From Tessaracoccus aquimaris (GTDB lineage Bacteria > Actinomycetota > Actinomycetes > Propionibacteriales > Propionibacteriaceae), in NCBI RefSeq assembly GCF_001997345.1, contig NZ_CP019606.1, positions 3,658,001 to 3,722,000 on the forward strand: a stretch of DNA of 64,000 nt, written 5' to 3'. Below are positions 34,657-43,214 of this stretch, piece after piece; the stretch's first letter is position 1; each line of letters begins with the position of its first letter. Made by a program: the position numbers and the translations under genes. The notes beneath the pieces were generated by a model. The model saw only the letters and a list, made by a program, of their open reading frames with translations. It searched no databases and was not told the DNA's origin.

Positions 34657-34745
34657 CGGTGAACCTCCCGTTCTCCTCGGGAAACTACCGCGCCGGCCAG
34701 CGCCGTGGGGGCGTTTCGACCCATTGACGAGCCAAGAGGCCGTGG

Positions 34746-37700
34746 TCAGCCGGGGTTGCAGCCGTCGATGTAGGCGACCCCCGGCACGAGCCGCGCCCAT
34801 TCGTCCTCCGACAGCGGGGCGCCGAAGCCCGCGCACAGTTGGCCGCGAGCGACGACCGGGTCGTCCTCCCAGGCGACGGTGCGACCGTCGTCCAGCGACA
34901 TCACGAACTTGCCCGCGAACGTGTCGACGCCCGTGACCATGTCGCCGCCCGGGCGCAGCATCAGGTCGAGCGCCCAGCGCTTGGCGGCGTGCCGCCAGAC
35001 CCACAGGTCGCCAGCCCTCGACGCCGCGAGGAGCTGGTCGCCGTCCTCGGAGAACTGCAACTGGGAGAGCGAGGACCTGGCGTCGCCCAGTTGGGCCGTC
35101 ATGCGCGGGGTCGCGGGATCTGTCAGGTCGTAGATGGCCACGATGCCTGCGTCGTCGCCGATCGCCAGGTCGCCGTCGGGGGCGAAGTTGAAGCTGATCG
35201 GCACGGTGTGGCGGTCGGAGGCGCTCGTGGAGACAAGCCGCGGCGTGTCCCCGTCGACCTGCCAGAGGTTGAACCCCTTCCCGTCGCGGGTCATGCATGC
35301 GAACAGGGTGCTGTCGGCGTTGAACGCGGACGAACTGGGCCACCCGTCAAGGCGCTCGACCTCCGACCAGCCATGCTCGCCTGTCCGGTACAGCCGGTAG
35401 CCCGCCTGGCCGCGGTACCCGACCACCAACAGGTTCCCGTCGGGAGAGAGCTGGATGTCGACCAGGCCGGTCGGCAGCGGCTGGGTGCCGGTCACCCGGT
35501 AGGCGCCGTCGCGCAGCGTCAGCGTGACGAGTTCGCCCGCGTCGGTCTGGTTGACGAGGGTGCCTCCAGCGGCGTCGATGGCGTAGTAGGCGTTGTAGGC
35601 GGAGCCGGCCGGGGGCGGGTCGATCGGCAGGGGCTCCCAGCCGCGCGGCGTGTCCGTCATCATCACGGCGCCGCGGTCGGTGCCGATGAGCAGCCCCGCG
35701 TCGCTGCGGATGACGTCGTAGTGGATGACGCCCTCGGGAGAGGTGAGGATGGCGCCCAGGTCGGGGCGGCTCCATTGGCTCGTCTCCCCCTCGCTCGAAC
35801 CGGCCACGACGCTGGCGCCGCTGCCGCTGACGCTCGTGACGGTGCTTCGACCGGGGAAGATGCCGAGCAGGTGCCCCGTCGTGTCGTACTCCTCGACCGT
35901 GCCGAAGGCCCCGGCCACCAGCAGCGAGTCGCCCAGGTGTGCGACCGAGTTCACCACCGAGGATGTGGGGATGCTCAGCAGTCGCCCCAACGTCGCGCCG
36001 TCCCAGAGCGTCGCCTCCCGCACAGTTGAGCCTGCCAGGAACTGCTCGCCGTCGGGCGACGCGGAGATGCCGAGCACGGTTCCGGAGAAGGCCAGCGGTT
36101 CCTGCGCGGCGCCCGAGCGGTCGAACACCTCGATCCGGTCGCGGCGACCACCAGCCAGGACGAAGCGGTCGTTGGCCGCCAGGCCGGTCACGGCGGTCTC
36201 CGCACCGATGGTGAGGTCGGGGAGCCGCTTGGGCGACTCCGGGGCCGACAGGTCGACGCGGCGGACGGAACCGTCCAGCGTCCCGACCAGCGCCACGTCG
36301 CCCTGCCAGGCGGCGCTGTAGCCGACGGTGTCGGCGCCGAACTCGGCCAGTTCGCGCGGCTTGTCGGTGACGTCCCACACCGAGGCGGTCCGCTGCCCGC
36401 CGAGGATCACCTGGTCCCTTCCTCCGCTCTGGCGTAGCGAGAGCGCGAACAGTTGCTCCCCGTCGCTGTGCACGGTGGCCGGGGGCGCGGTCAGGGTGCC
36501 GTCGCGCCAGATGCTGAGCACGCCCTCGCTGTCGGCCCGCACGATGAGCCGGGCGTCCGCGCTGACCGCGACCATGGTGTTGCCGGTCGGGCCGGTCGCC
36601 CGGGTCGGGACGCCAGAGGCGGCAGAGGTGAGCACGCTCGAGCGGGTCTGGACGTTGTCGTCGAGCGCGTATGCCGCGACGCTCAACTGGCCCGCGAGGT
36701 TCGCAGACGTCGAGCGCACCTCGTCGCTGATCAGGGCGATCTGGCGGGACTGGGCGGCCCGGGTGGTCGCCTCGCCCTGCTGCCGGTAGTCCTCAGAGCG
36801 AAAGGAGGCGAAGATCGCGGCGACCGCCATCGCCACCGCCAACCCTCCCGCGACAAGGGCGATGTTCTGGCGCCTGCGGATCCGCGAGATGGTGTGGCGC
36901 TGCTCGACGAGGGCAGCCTCCCCCTCCGCGCAACTGGCGTCGATGAAGTCGTGCTCGGCGCGCGAGAGCACCGTCGCCTCGTCGGAGTCGGCCCACGCCT
37001 GCCACAGTTGTGCCTCCGCTGGCATCAGGGCGTCCTTGGTGCGGCCGCCCTCGTCCCAGAGTTGCGCGGCGAGGTGGATGCGGCGCCCGAGCAGCAGGGT
37101 CGCCTGCGCGCCCTCGACCCACTCCGCCAGGCGGCGCCAGTGCAGCAGCAGCGCGTCGTGGGACACCTCCAGTTGGTCGTCGATGCGCAGCAGGATGCGG
37201 GAGGCGACGAAGGGCTCCGCGACGGAGGCCATCTCGGGGGTGAGCGCCGCGACGGGGATCCGCCGACGCAGCGCAGCCGTGCCGTCGACGTTGAGGAGCG
37301 AGAGGAGCAGGCGTCGGGCCGTCTCCTGCTGTGCGGGCGTGAACGACTCGTAGATCGAGTCGGCCTCGCGGTTGAGCGCCGACCAGAGGCCGCCGGTCGT
37401 GAAGTAGTCCGCTGGCGTCAGCGACCCGCCCGAGGAGGTCTCCCAGCAGCGGCGAAGCACGCTCGACAGCAGCGGAAGCACGACCCCTGCGGCCGGCTCG
37501 CCGTACGCCTTGATGTCGCGGAGCAGCAGTTGTGTCAGTTCGGGGGAGACGCTTCGCCCATGTCTGAGCGACGGCTGTTCGATGATCCGGACGTAGCACT
37601 CCTGGGAGACGGGGCCGAGCACGACGGGGCTGCTCAGGTCGCGGGAGAGCCACTCGTCGCGCATCGCAAGGCCGATCGCGTCTGCGCGTAGCCCGATCAC

Positions 37701-38360
37701 GCACACCACGCTGGGGGGCAGCGTGCTGAGGCGTGCCACCGCCTCGCGCTGCCCCGCGGTGTCGAGCCGGTCGAGGTCCTCGAACTGGTCGACCACCAGG
37801 AGGGTCGGGGTCGTCGGGACCTTCATGGTCGCGATGTCGCCCGGGCCGATCCGCATCGGCTTGAGGTGGTGCAGGGCGCCGCCCGGCGCCGTCTCGCGGC
37901 CGATCAGCCCTGCCGCGAGCAGCGAGGTCTTGCCCGACCCGGACTCCCCGAGCAGGAAGACGACGCGCGCCGCGTCGTCCTGCGTCGGCCGGAGGCAGGC
38001 CTCGACGAGCTTGCGCAGCGACTGCTCTCGACCGAAATACAGGCCCGCCTGCTCGGGGGTGTACGGACCAAGCCCGGCGTACGGCGTCTCGGCGATCGTG
38101 CGCATCGTCCGCAGCGCCGCGATGGTGCCGAGCCAGCGATCCTCGGCGTCGTCGTCCGCTGTCAGACCCAGGTGGCCGAGCAGTTCCAGGAACTTCGGCG
38201 TGAGCGCGTGCGTCGGCAGATGCTTGCCCTCGAACCATCCCTGTACGGTCGAGGCCGGGAGCGCCACAAGGGTCGACGCGTGGCGGATGGAGATGCCGCG
38301 TGCCTTCCGCGCCTTGGCTAGCAGCGCGACCAATTCCTCGCGTGAGCCAGGTGACTGCAT
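34746..38360 (-). CDS. XRE-STAND NTPase-TM-WD40 repeat protein
   Basis: A 1,204-residue multidomain protein. Residues ~8-60 form an XRE-type helix-turn-helix (LVALLAKARKARGISIRHAS, LPASTVQGWFEGK). Residues ~100-420 form an nSTAND-type NTPase: Walker A GESGSGKTS at 138-146, Walker B TLLVVDQFED at 186-195 and the sensor-like SHDALLLHWRRL near 400. A transmembrane helix lies at ~500-518, and the remaining ~650 residues are degenerate WD40-type beta-propeller repeats (LSPDGNLLVVGY, FAPDGDLAIGDDAG). STAND proteins act as ligand-triggered switches in signalling and in antiphage or conflict systems; the XRE-STAND-WD40 type is widespread in actinobacteria, mostly uncharacterised. No effector domain other than the HTH is visible. 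No clear Shine-Dalgarno precedes ATG 38360. Confidence 0.85.
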   Translation of the reverse strand: MQSPGSREELVALLAKARKARGISIRHASTLVALPASTVQGWFEGKHLPTHALTPKFLELLGHLGLTADDDAEDRWLGTIAALRTMRTIAETPYAGLGPYTPEQAGLYFGREQSLRKLVEACLRPTQDDAARVVFLLGESGSGKTSLLAAGLIGRETAPGGALHHLKPMRIGPGDIATMKVPTTPTLLVVDQFEDLDRLDTAGQREAVARLSTLPPSVVCVIGLRADAIGLAMRDEWLSRDLSSPVVLGPVSQECYVRIIEQPSLRHGRSVSPELTQLLLRDIKAYGEPAAGVVLPLLSSVLRRCWETSSGGSLTPADYFTTGGLWSALNREADSIYESFTPAQQETARRLLLSLLNVDGTAALRRRIPVAALTPEMASVAEPFVASRILLRIDDQLEVSHDALLLHWRRLAEWVEGAQATLLLGRRIHLAAQLWDEGGRTKDALMPAEAQLWQAWADSDEATVLSRAEHDFIDASCAEGEAALVEQRHTISRIRRRQNIALVAGGLAVAMAVAAIFASFRSEDYRQQGEATTRAAQSRQIALISDEVRSTSANLAGQLSVAAYALDDNVQTRSSVLTSAASGVPTRATGPTGNTMVAVSADARLIVRADSEGVLSIWRDGTLTAPPATVHSDGEQLFALSLRQSGGRDQVILGGQRTASVWDVTDKPRELAEFGADTVGYSAAWQGDVALVGTLDGSVRRVDLSAPESPKRLPDLTIGAETAVTGLAANDRFVLAGGRRDRIEVFDRSGAAQEPLAFSGTVLGISASPDGEQFLAGSTVREATLWDGATLGRLLSIPTSSVVNSVAHLGDSLLVAGAFGTVEEYDTTGHLLGIFPGRSTVTSVSGSGASVVAGSSEGETSQWSRPDLGAILTSPEGVIHYDVIRSDAGLLIGTDRGAVMMTDTPRGWEPLPIDPPPAGSAYNAYYAIDAAGGTLVNQTDAGELVTLTLRDGAYRVTGTQPLPTGLVDIQLSPDGNLLVVGYRGQAGYRLYRTGEHGWSEVERLDGWPSSSAFNADSTLFACMTRDGKGFNLWQVDGDTPRLVSTSASDRHTVPISFNFAPDGDLAIGDDAGIVAIYDLTDPATPRMTAQLGDARSSLSQLQFSEDGDQLLAASRAGDLWVWRHAAKRWALDLMLRPGGDMVTGVDTFAGKFVMSLDDGRTVAWEDDPVVARGQLCAGFGAPLSEDEWARLVPGVAYIDGCNPG

Positions 38361-38387
38361 GCAAGCAGCTAACCACCCATGCCGATT

Positions 38388-38445
38388 CCGTACGGCACGC
38401 GGTCACCTATTGGTCGTTACCCGTACGGACTCGTACACCGTACGG
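38388..38445. promoter_or_regulatory. Array of three CCGTACGG palindromes upstream of the XRE-STAND gene
   Basis: The 8-bp palindrome CCGTACGG occurs at 38388-38395, 38421-38428 and 38438-38445, within 30-85 bp of the start codon. A fourth GTAC core lies at 38433-38436, and a GGTGTAC/GTACACC inverted repeat at 38479-38485/38517-38523. Clustering in this one promoter region suggests binding sites, most simply for the gene's own XRE domain. Confidence 0.55.
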
Positions 38446-38606
38446 CTGGATGTTGGGGCGGTCGGTGCCTACCGTGGGGGTGTACTAAGACCTGGTTGAT
38501 CCATAGCGAGGCTCGAGTACACCGGCCGGCTGGCTGGGGCGCGTGGGTCGGCCTGGGCCGGCCCATGCGTCGGTCGGGATGGATTTGGGGGGCATCCCGG
38601 CCGACG

Positions 38607-39806
38607 TCAGGCGCCGCGCAGTTCGAGCAACTTCCCGCCCGCGCCATCCTGCAGCAGCCAGATGCCGCCGTCGGGCCCCTGCTCCACCTCTCGGATCCGC
38701 GCACCCATCGGCCACGTGTCGGCCAGCGTCGCCGCCTCGCCGTCGAGATCGATCCGGATCAGCGCCTCGCCGGAGAGCGCACCGATGAACGCGTCGCCGC
38801 GCCAGGCGGGGAACGCATCGCCCTGGTAGATCATCAGGGAGCCGGGGGAGATGCTCGGGTTCCAGGACACCTTCGGCGCCTCGAAGCCGTCGCCTGGCGC
38901 GTGGTCGGGAATGTCCGAGCCGTCGTAGTTGGAGCCGTTGGAGGCCTCGGGCCAGCCGTAGTTGAGGCCTGGCTTGATGAGGTTGACCTCGTCGCCGCCC
39001 TTGGGGCCCATCTCGCTCGACCAGAGCCGGCCGTCGGCGTCGAAGGCGAGGCCGAGCGGGTTGCGGTGGCCGATGGTCCAGAACTGCTGGGAGACCGGGA
39101 TGTCCTCCTGGAAGGGGTTGCCCGGCGCGGGCTGCCCGTCGAGCGTCAGGCGCAGGATCTTGCCGAGATTCGAGTCGAACTCCTGCGCCGGGGAGAACTG
39201 CTGACGATCGCCTGAGCTGAGGTAGAGGTGGTCGTCATGGATGGCGAGCCGGTGCGAGTAGTGCCCGCCGCCGTCGATCTTGGGAGTCTGCTCCCAGATC
39301 TTCGTGATGTCGCTGAGGGTGGCGGCGTCGACGTCAAGGCGCGCCTTCGCGACCACAGCCCCGCTCGAGCCGCCAGAGCCCTCGACCCAACTGAGGTACA
39401 CCGCGCCGTCGCTCTCGAAGGTCGGGCCGGCGATGATGTCGCCGAAGCCGCCCTGTGTGGTGACGGTGACCTCCGGCACACCGCTGACCTCACGGACGCC
39501 CTCCGGGCCGCGCAACTTCAGGGCGCCGCCCTTCTCCGTGATGGCGAGCAGGTCGGTGCCGGGGAGCGCGACCATCGCCCAGGGTTCGTCGAAGGCCTCG
39601 TGTTCCACGACCTCGAAGGTGTGTCCCGTCGGCGTGGGGCTCGGAGCGGGCGACGAGGGTGTCGGGGATGCTGCGCCGGAAGGGGCGGCGGTCGTGGCCT
39701 CGGGCGTGGTGGTCGTCGCCGGGGCGCTCGGTTGCTCCTGGGGGCCGGAACAGGCAGCGGCGAGGGCGGTGGAGGCGAGTAGGGCGACGACGGTTCGTGC
39801 TCTCAT
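38607..39806 (-). CDS. PQQ-dependent sugar dehydrogenase-like (GSDH/aldose) lipoprotein
   Basis: A 399-residue exported lipoprotein. The signal peptide ends in a lipobox ending AAAC (cysteine 19), followed by a Thr/Pro/Ser-rich linker. The rest is a six-bladed beta-propeller of the soluble glucose/aldose-dehydrogenase family: PWAMVALPGTDLLAITEKGG, GGGHYSHRLAIHDDHLYLSSGD, IGHRNPLGLAFDADGRLWSSE and LNYGWPEASNG are typical. Homologues oxidise sugars with PQQ, but many actinobacterial members have no proven activity. It is isolated between the STAND gene and a tetR gene. Confidence 0.88.
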   Translation of the reverse strand: MRARTVVALLASTALAAACSGPQEQPSAPATTTTPEATTAAPSGAASPTPSSPAPSPTPTGHTFEVVEHEAFDEPWAMVALPGTDLLAITEKGGALKLRGPEGVREVSGVPEVTVTTQGGFGDIIAGPTFESDGAVYLSWVEGSGGSSGAVVAKARLDVDAATLSDITKIWEQTPKIDGGGHYSHRLAIHDDHLYLSSGDRQQFSPAQEFDSNLGKILRLTLDGQPAPGNPFQEDIPVSQQFWTIGHRNPLGLAFDADGRLWSSEMGPKGGDEVNLIKPGLNYGWPEASNGSNYDGSDIPDHAPGDGFEAPKVSWNPSISPGSLMIYQGDAFPAWRGDAFIGALSGEALIRIDLDGEAATLADTWPMGARIREVEQGPDGGIWLLQDGAGGKLLELRGA

Positions 39807-39826
39807 GCCACGACGTTACCCGCTGG

Positions 39827-40435
39827 TCAGCGCAGCGCGTACACACCCAGAAAGACGTCTACCGCCTCGGCGGCGGTCGCCCGGATCTGGTCGGCGTCGG
39901 GAGCGGGCTCGCCGAGCAGCACGCGGATCTGGGCGTCCCGGACGGTGAGCCCGTACAGCAGGCGGTAGGCGTTGCCGATGTCGTCGATGCGCAGTTCGCC
40001 GTCGGCGGCCGCCCCGGCGAGGTAGTCCTCCACCAGTGGGCCGACCCGGTGCCTGCCGCCGGCGAGCAGCACGCGGGCGAGTTCTGCCGACGTCATCGCG
40101 GCCCTGTTCATCGCGACCGACCGGGGGCCGGTCAACAGGCCGAGCAGCCCGCGGCAGTAGGCCTCCAAGGTGTCGCGCACCGTGGACCGCCCGCCCAGCG
40201 CGGCCTTGACCGCCTCGGCGGAGGCATCCGCCTCCCGTTCGACGACGGCGGACACGAGGCCTTCCAGGCCGCCGAACCAGGTGTAGACCGTCGCCTTCGA
40301 CGCGCCGGCCCGCTCGGCGACGCCCGACACGGTCAGCTCATCTGGGCCGTCGGCGATCAGCAGTTCGAGCGCCGCGTCGAGCATCGCCTCTCTGCGGGCG
40401 CCGACCTCGTCGGCCCTGGGTCGTCCTCGTGCCAT
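39827..40435 (-). CDS. TetR-family transcriptional regulator
   Basis: A 202-residue regulator with an N-terminal TetR helix-turn-helix (REAMLDAALELLIADGPDELT then VSGVAERAGASKATVYTWFGG) and a helical ligand-binding domain. I choose ATG 40435; a GTG codon directly before it (40438) is equally in frame. It is divergent from the DUF1772-like membrane protein gene 69 bp away, and an AT-rich palindrome lies between the starts, so it probably represses that gene and itself. Confidence 0.9.
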   Translation of the reverse strand: MARGRPRADEVGARREAMLDAALELLIADGPDELTVSGVAERAGASKATVYTWFGGLEGLVSAVVEREADASAEAVKAALGGRSTVRDTLEAYCRGLLGLLTGPRSVAMNRAAMTSAELARVLLAGGRHRVGPLVEDYLAGAAADGELRIDDIGNAYRLLYGLTVRDAQIRVLLGEPAPDADQIRATAAEAVDVFLGVYALR

Positions 40436-40467
40436 CACTTGACTAACTGTACTCCAAGGTACGATTA

Positions 40468-40477
40468 TTTAATTAAA
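40468..40477. promoter_or_regulatory. AT-rich palindrome TTTAATTAAA, candidate TetR operator
   Basis: A perfect 10-bp palindrome in the divergent promoter, set in the most AT-rich stretch nearby, with a second AATTAA at 40489-40494 just before the ribosome-binding site of the membrane protein gene. Operator function is inferred from position. Confidence 0.42.
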
Positions 40478-40503
40478 CCAAGACGTTCAATTAAGGAGTG
40501 GTC

Positions 40504-41043
40504 ATGAACAGATGGCAAGCGATTGGGGTCGTCCCGGTGGTCTTCGCGGGTGCGGCCTTCGGATTCTTCTACGCGTGGGTGTGCTCCACGCTGTGGGGGT
40601 TGGACACGTTGGCCCCGCAGGCGGCGATCGACGCCATGAACGCGATGAACGAGTCGGTGCGCAACCCCGTCTTCTTCGCTGGCTTCTTCCTGACCCCGGT
40701 GGTCGCGCTCGTGTGGGGGGCGCTGCTGCTGTGGTCGGGGCGGCGGCGCGCGGCCATCGTCGCTGGCGTGGCGGCGGTCGTCTACGTGCTGGGCGTCGTG
40801 CTGCTGACCAACTCGTTCAACCTGCCGCTCAACGACTGGCTCGCCACCGTCGAGGTCGACGACCCTGCGGAGGTCTGGTCGAGCTACTCGGGCAGATGGC
40901 AGGTCTGGAACCTGGTGCGCACCGTCGTCAGTGGAGTCGTGCTCGCGGCGCTTGCCTGCGCGGTGGCGCTTGCGGGCAACGCGCCCCGCTCCCGGCGCGT
41001 CGGCTCAGGAGAGCCAGCGGTCCCCGTGGGCGCGGAGGCCTAG
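40504..41043 (+). CDS. DUF1772 / anthrone-oxygenase-like membrane protein
   Basis: A 179-residue protein with four transmembrane helices (VVPVVFAGAAFGFFYAWVC, VFFAGFFLTPVVALVWGALLL, AAIVAGVAAVVYVLGVVLL, VRTVVSGVVLAALACAVAL). The motifs NESVRNP and SFNLPLND match the DUF1772 family, related to anthrone oxygenases. ATG 40504 follows AAGGAG. The TetR gene next to it implies induction by a small molecule. The last 39 bp overlap the 3' end of the convergent MATE gene. Confidence 0.8.
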   Translation: MNRWQAIGVVPVVFAGAAFGFFYAWVCSTLWGLDTLAPQAAIDAMNAMNESVRNPVFFAGFFLTPVVALVWGALLLWSGRRRAAIVAGVAAVVYVLGVVLLTNSFNLPLNDWLATVEVDDPAEVWSSYSGRWQVWNLVRTVVSGVVLAALACAVALAGNAPRSRRVGSGEPAVPVGAEA

Positions 41044-42303
41044 CGTCACGGCCCTGGCTCCCATGAAGCCGAGCGTGAAGGCGCCCCAGAGCCACAGAAG
41101 CGCTGGCAGGCCATGGGGGAGCGTCAGGCCGATCAGCGCAAGGGGCGCGTACACAGCGAGGTTGATCGCGCCCGCCTTCGCGAGATAGGGGCCGTCCCCC
41201 GCGCCGATCAGGACGCCGTCGAGCAGGTAGACGTAGCCAGCCAGGCCGAGCGTCCCGCCCGCCACCAGCAGCAGGTACCCGACGATGCGGCGCACGTCGG
41301 CGTCGGTGCTGAAGGCCGCCGCGATCGGCCCGCGCAGCGCGATGGCCGCGAGCCCGAGCAGCACGCCCGCGCCGATCGACCAGCGGATCATCTTCGTGGT
41401 GAAGACCCGTGCCTCGTCCCGGTCGCCCGCTCCCAGGGCCGTCGCGATGATGGTCTGCCCGGCGATCGCGAGCGCGTCGAGCGCGTAGGCGAGCAGGTTC
41501 CACACGTTCATGGTGATGTGGTGGGCGGCGAGCGCCGCCGCCCCCTGGGCCGCGGCCACGTAGGTGGTCAGCAGCAGCGCGGCCCGCAGCAGCAGGGTGC
41601 GGACCCACAGCGGGAAGCCGACGCTCAGGCTGTGCAGCATGTCTGCCCACGCCGGCGCGAGGCGCGCGCCGCGGCGTCGGGCCTTGACGGTGACGATCGA
41701 CGCGGCCGTCGCGCCGAGCACCGTCTCGGCGATCGCCGTGCCGAGTGCCGCGCCTGCGATGCCCATGCCGAGGCCGAAGACGAAGACCAGGTTCAGCAGC
41801 AGGTTGAGCGCGGCGACGCCGATCGACATCACCAGCGGCGTGGTGGCGTCGGAGAGTCCCCGGAAGGTTCCGGTCGCGCCGAGCATCACCAACATGCCCG
41901 GCAGGCCAGGCAGCGACCAGCGCAGGTAGTCGACGGCGAAGGGCAGCACGTCTGGCCCGGCGCCCAGCGCGGTCGACAGCCACGGCGCGAGCGGCCACAT
42001 GGCCATCGCCAGCAGCGCGCCAAGGGCCGCGGCGACCCACATCGCCTGGACGCCCATCTCGAGGCCGCGGCGCGCGTCGCCCGCCCCGACGAACCGGGCC
42101 ACGACCGCCGTCGATCCGTATGCCAGGAAGATCGACAGTCCGACCACCGTCAGCAGCAGGCCGCTGCCGATGCTCAGCCCCGCGAGTTCCACCGTCCCGA
42201 GTCGCCCGACGATCCAGGTGTCGGCCAGCAGCATCAGCGGATGCGCGAGCAGCGCCGCGAAGGCGGGCACGGCAAGGGAGAGGATGCGACGGGTGAGGCT
42301 CAT
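41005..42303 (-). CDS. MATE-family efflux transporter (DinF-like)
   Basis: A 432-residue membrane protein with twelve predicted helices in two related halves. Typical MATE segments are LAHPLMLLADTWIVGRLGTVELAGLS in the first half and AALAAHHITMNVWNLLAYALDALA in the second. It exports drugs or metabolites by cation antiport. No adjacent regulator on its strand is seen. The C-terminal coding overlap with the DUF1772 gene is only 39 bp. Confidence 0.93.
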   Translation of the reverse strand: MSLTRRILSLAVPAFAALLAHPLMLLADTWIVGRLGTVELAGLSIGSGLLLTVVGLSIFLAYGSTAVVARFVGAGDARRGLEMGVQAMWVAAALGALLAMAMWPLAPWLSTALGAGPDVLPFAVDYLRWSLPGLPGMLVMLGATGTFRGLSDATTPLVMSIGVAALNLLLNLVFVFGLGMGIAGAALGTAIAETVLGATAASIVTVKARRRGARLAPAWADMLHSLSVGFPLWVRTLLLRAALLLTTYVAAAQGAAALAAHHITMNVWNLLAYALDALAIAGQTIIATALGAGDRDEARVFTTKMIRWSIGAGVLLGLAAIALRGPIAAAFSTDADVRRIVGYLLLVAGGTLGLAGYVYLLDGVLIGAGDGPYLAKAGAINLAVYAPLALIGLTLPHGLPALLWLWGAFTLGFMGARAVTLGLRAHGDRWLS

Positions 42304-42387
42304 GACGGCGTCAGCCTAGCCCGCCGTCGCTCCCGGCCGACCTCTTCGCCCGCCCGGCCCGCCGACGGGGCCGCTAGGCTCGTTCGG

Positions 42388-43194
42388 ATGAGCGAGCGAC
42401 TGTTCCCCGACCGGGACCACCCCGGCGCCTTCTGGGTGCGGTTCGGGCCGACGTCCCAGTCCTGGGTCGACCCGGATCGCCCGGACTTCCTCGCCTTCGA
42501 GTACGTCCAGCACATCGCGATGGTGCTCGACCACACCGTGTTGAACACGCCCGCGGCGCAGCGATTGCGCGTGGTTCACATCGGGGGAGCTGGCATGTCG
42601 CTGCCGCGCTGGGTCGCGTGGCGCAGGCCCGGCACCGCTCAGGTCGTCTGCGAGCCGGACACGTTGCTGACGGAGGAGGTCCGCCGCAAGATCCCGCTGC
42701 CGCCGCGCTCGGGCATCAAGGTGCGCGACGTCGACGGCAGGACGGGGCTATCCGCCATGCCGGACCAGTGGGCCGACGTCGTGATCGTCGACGCCTTCGA
42801 CGGTGCCCAGGTGCCGGGCGAACTCGCCACGGAGGAGGCGCTCGACGAGGTGCGGCGAATCTGCAGGGGCGGGGCGGTCGCCGTCTTCAACGTCACGGAT
42901 CGGTCGCCCTTCGCGTGGTCGAAGCACCTCGCCGGGGGCCTCGCGGAGCGGTGGCGCAACCTCCTGATCGGGATGGAACCCGTGGTCGCCAAGGGCAAGC
43001 GGTTCGGCAACCTGGTGCTCGTGGCCAGCGACGTGCGACCCGACTCCGCGGGCATCGAGCGGGAGTCGGCCAAGCTGACGATCGGGTACCGCTGGATCAC
43101 GGGACGCGAGGCGCGCGACTGGCCGGGCGGCGCCGTTGCGCTGCGCGACGAGGCCGCCGAACCCTCGCCGGGCCCGCTCGGTCGCGGCTGGTGA
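42388..43194 (+). CDS. Spermidine-synthase-like SAM-dependent protein
   Basis: A 268-residue protein with a Rossmann methyltransferase fold of the spermidine-synthase type. RVVHIGGAGMSLPRWVAWRRP is motif I (glycine-rich SAM site), QVVCEPD the acidic ribose ligand, and DVVIVDAFDGAQVP motif IV with the DAFDG signature. The polyamine-binding residues of SpeE are not evident, so the substrate is unknown; such proteins without SpeD are common in actinobacteria. ATG 42388 begins the family-like sequence. Confidence 0.85.
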   Translation: MSERLFPDRDHPGAFWVRFGPTSQSWVDPDRPDFLAFEYVQHIAMVLDHTVLNTPAAQRLRVVHIGGAGMSLPRWVAWRRPGTAQVVCEPDTLLTEEVRRKIPLPPRSGIKVRDVDGRTGLSAMPDQWADVVIVDAFDGAQVPGELATEEALDEVRRICRGGAVAVFNVTDRSPFAWSKHLAGGLAERWRNLLIGMEPVVAKGKRFGNLVLVASDVRPDSAGIERESAKLTIGYRWITGREARDWPGGAVALRDEAAEPSPGPLGRGW

Positions 43195-43214
43195 GCTGGG
43201 GCCGACCTGCAACA

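Noticed and set aside
38446..38606. Small gene or RNA between the STAND and PQQ-dehydrogenase genes.
   Set aside because: The short open frames lack a ribosome-binding site and plausible composition; only GTAC inverted repeats stand out, reported with the palindrome array.
41113..42387. N-terminal extension of the spermidine-synthase-like protein.
   Set aside because: Antisense to the MATE gene; family similarity starts only after ATG 42388.
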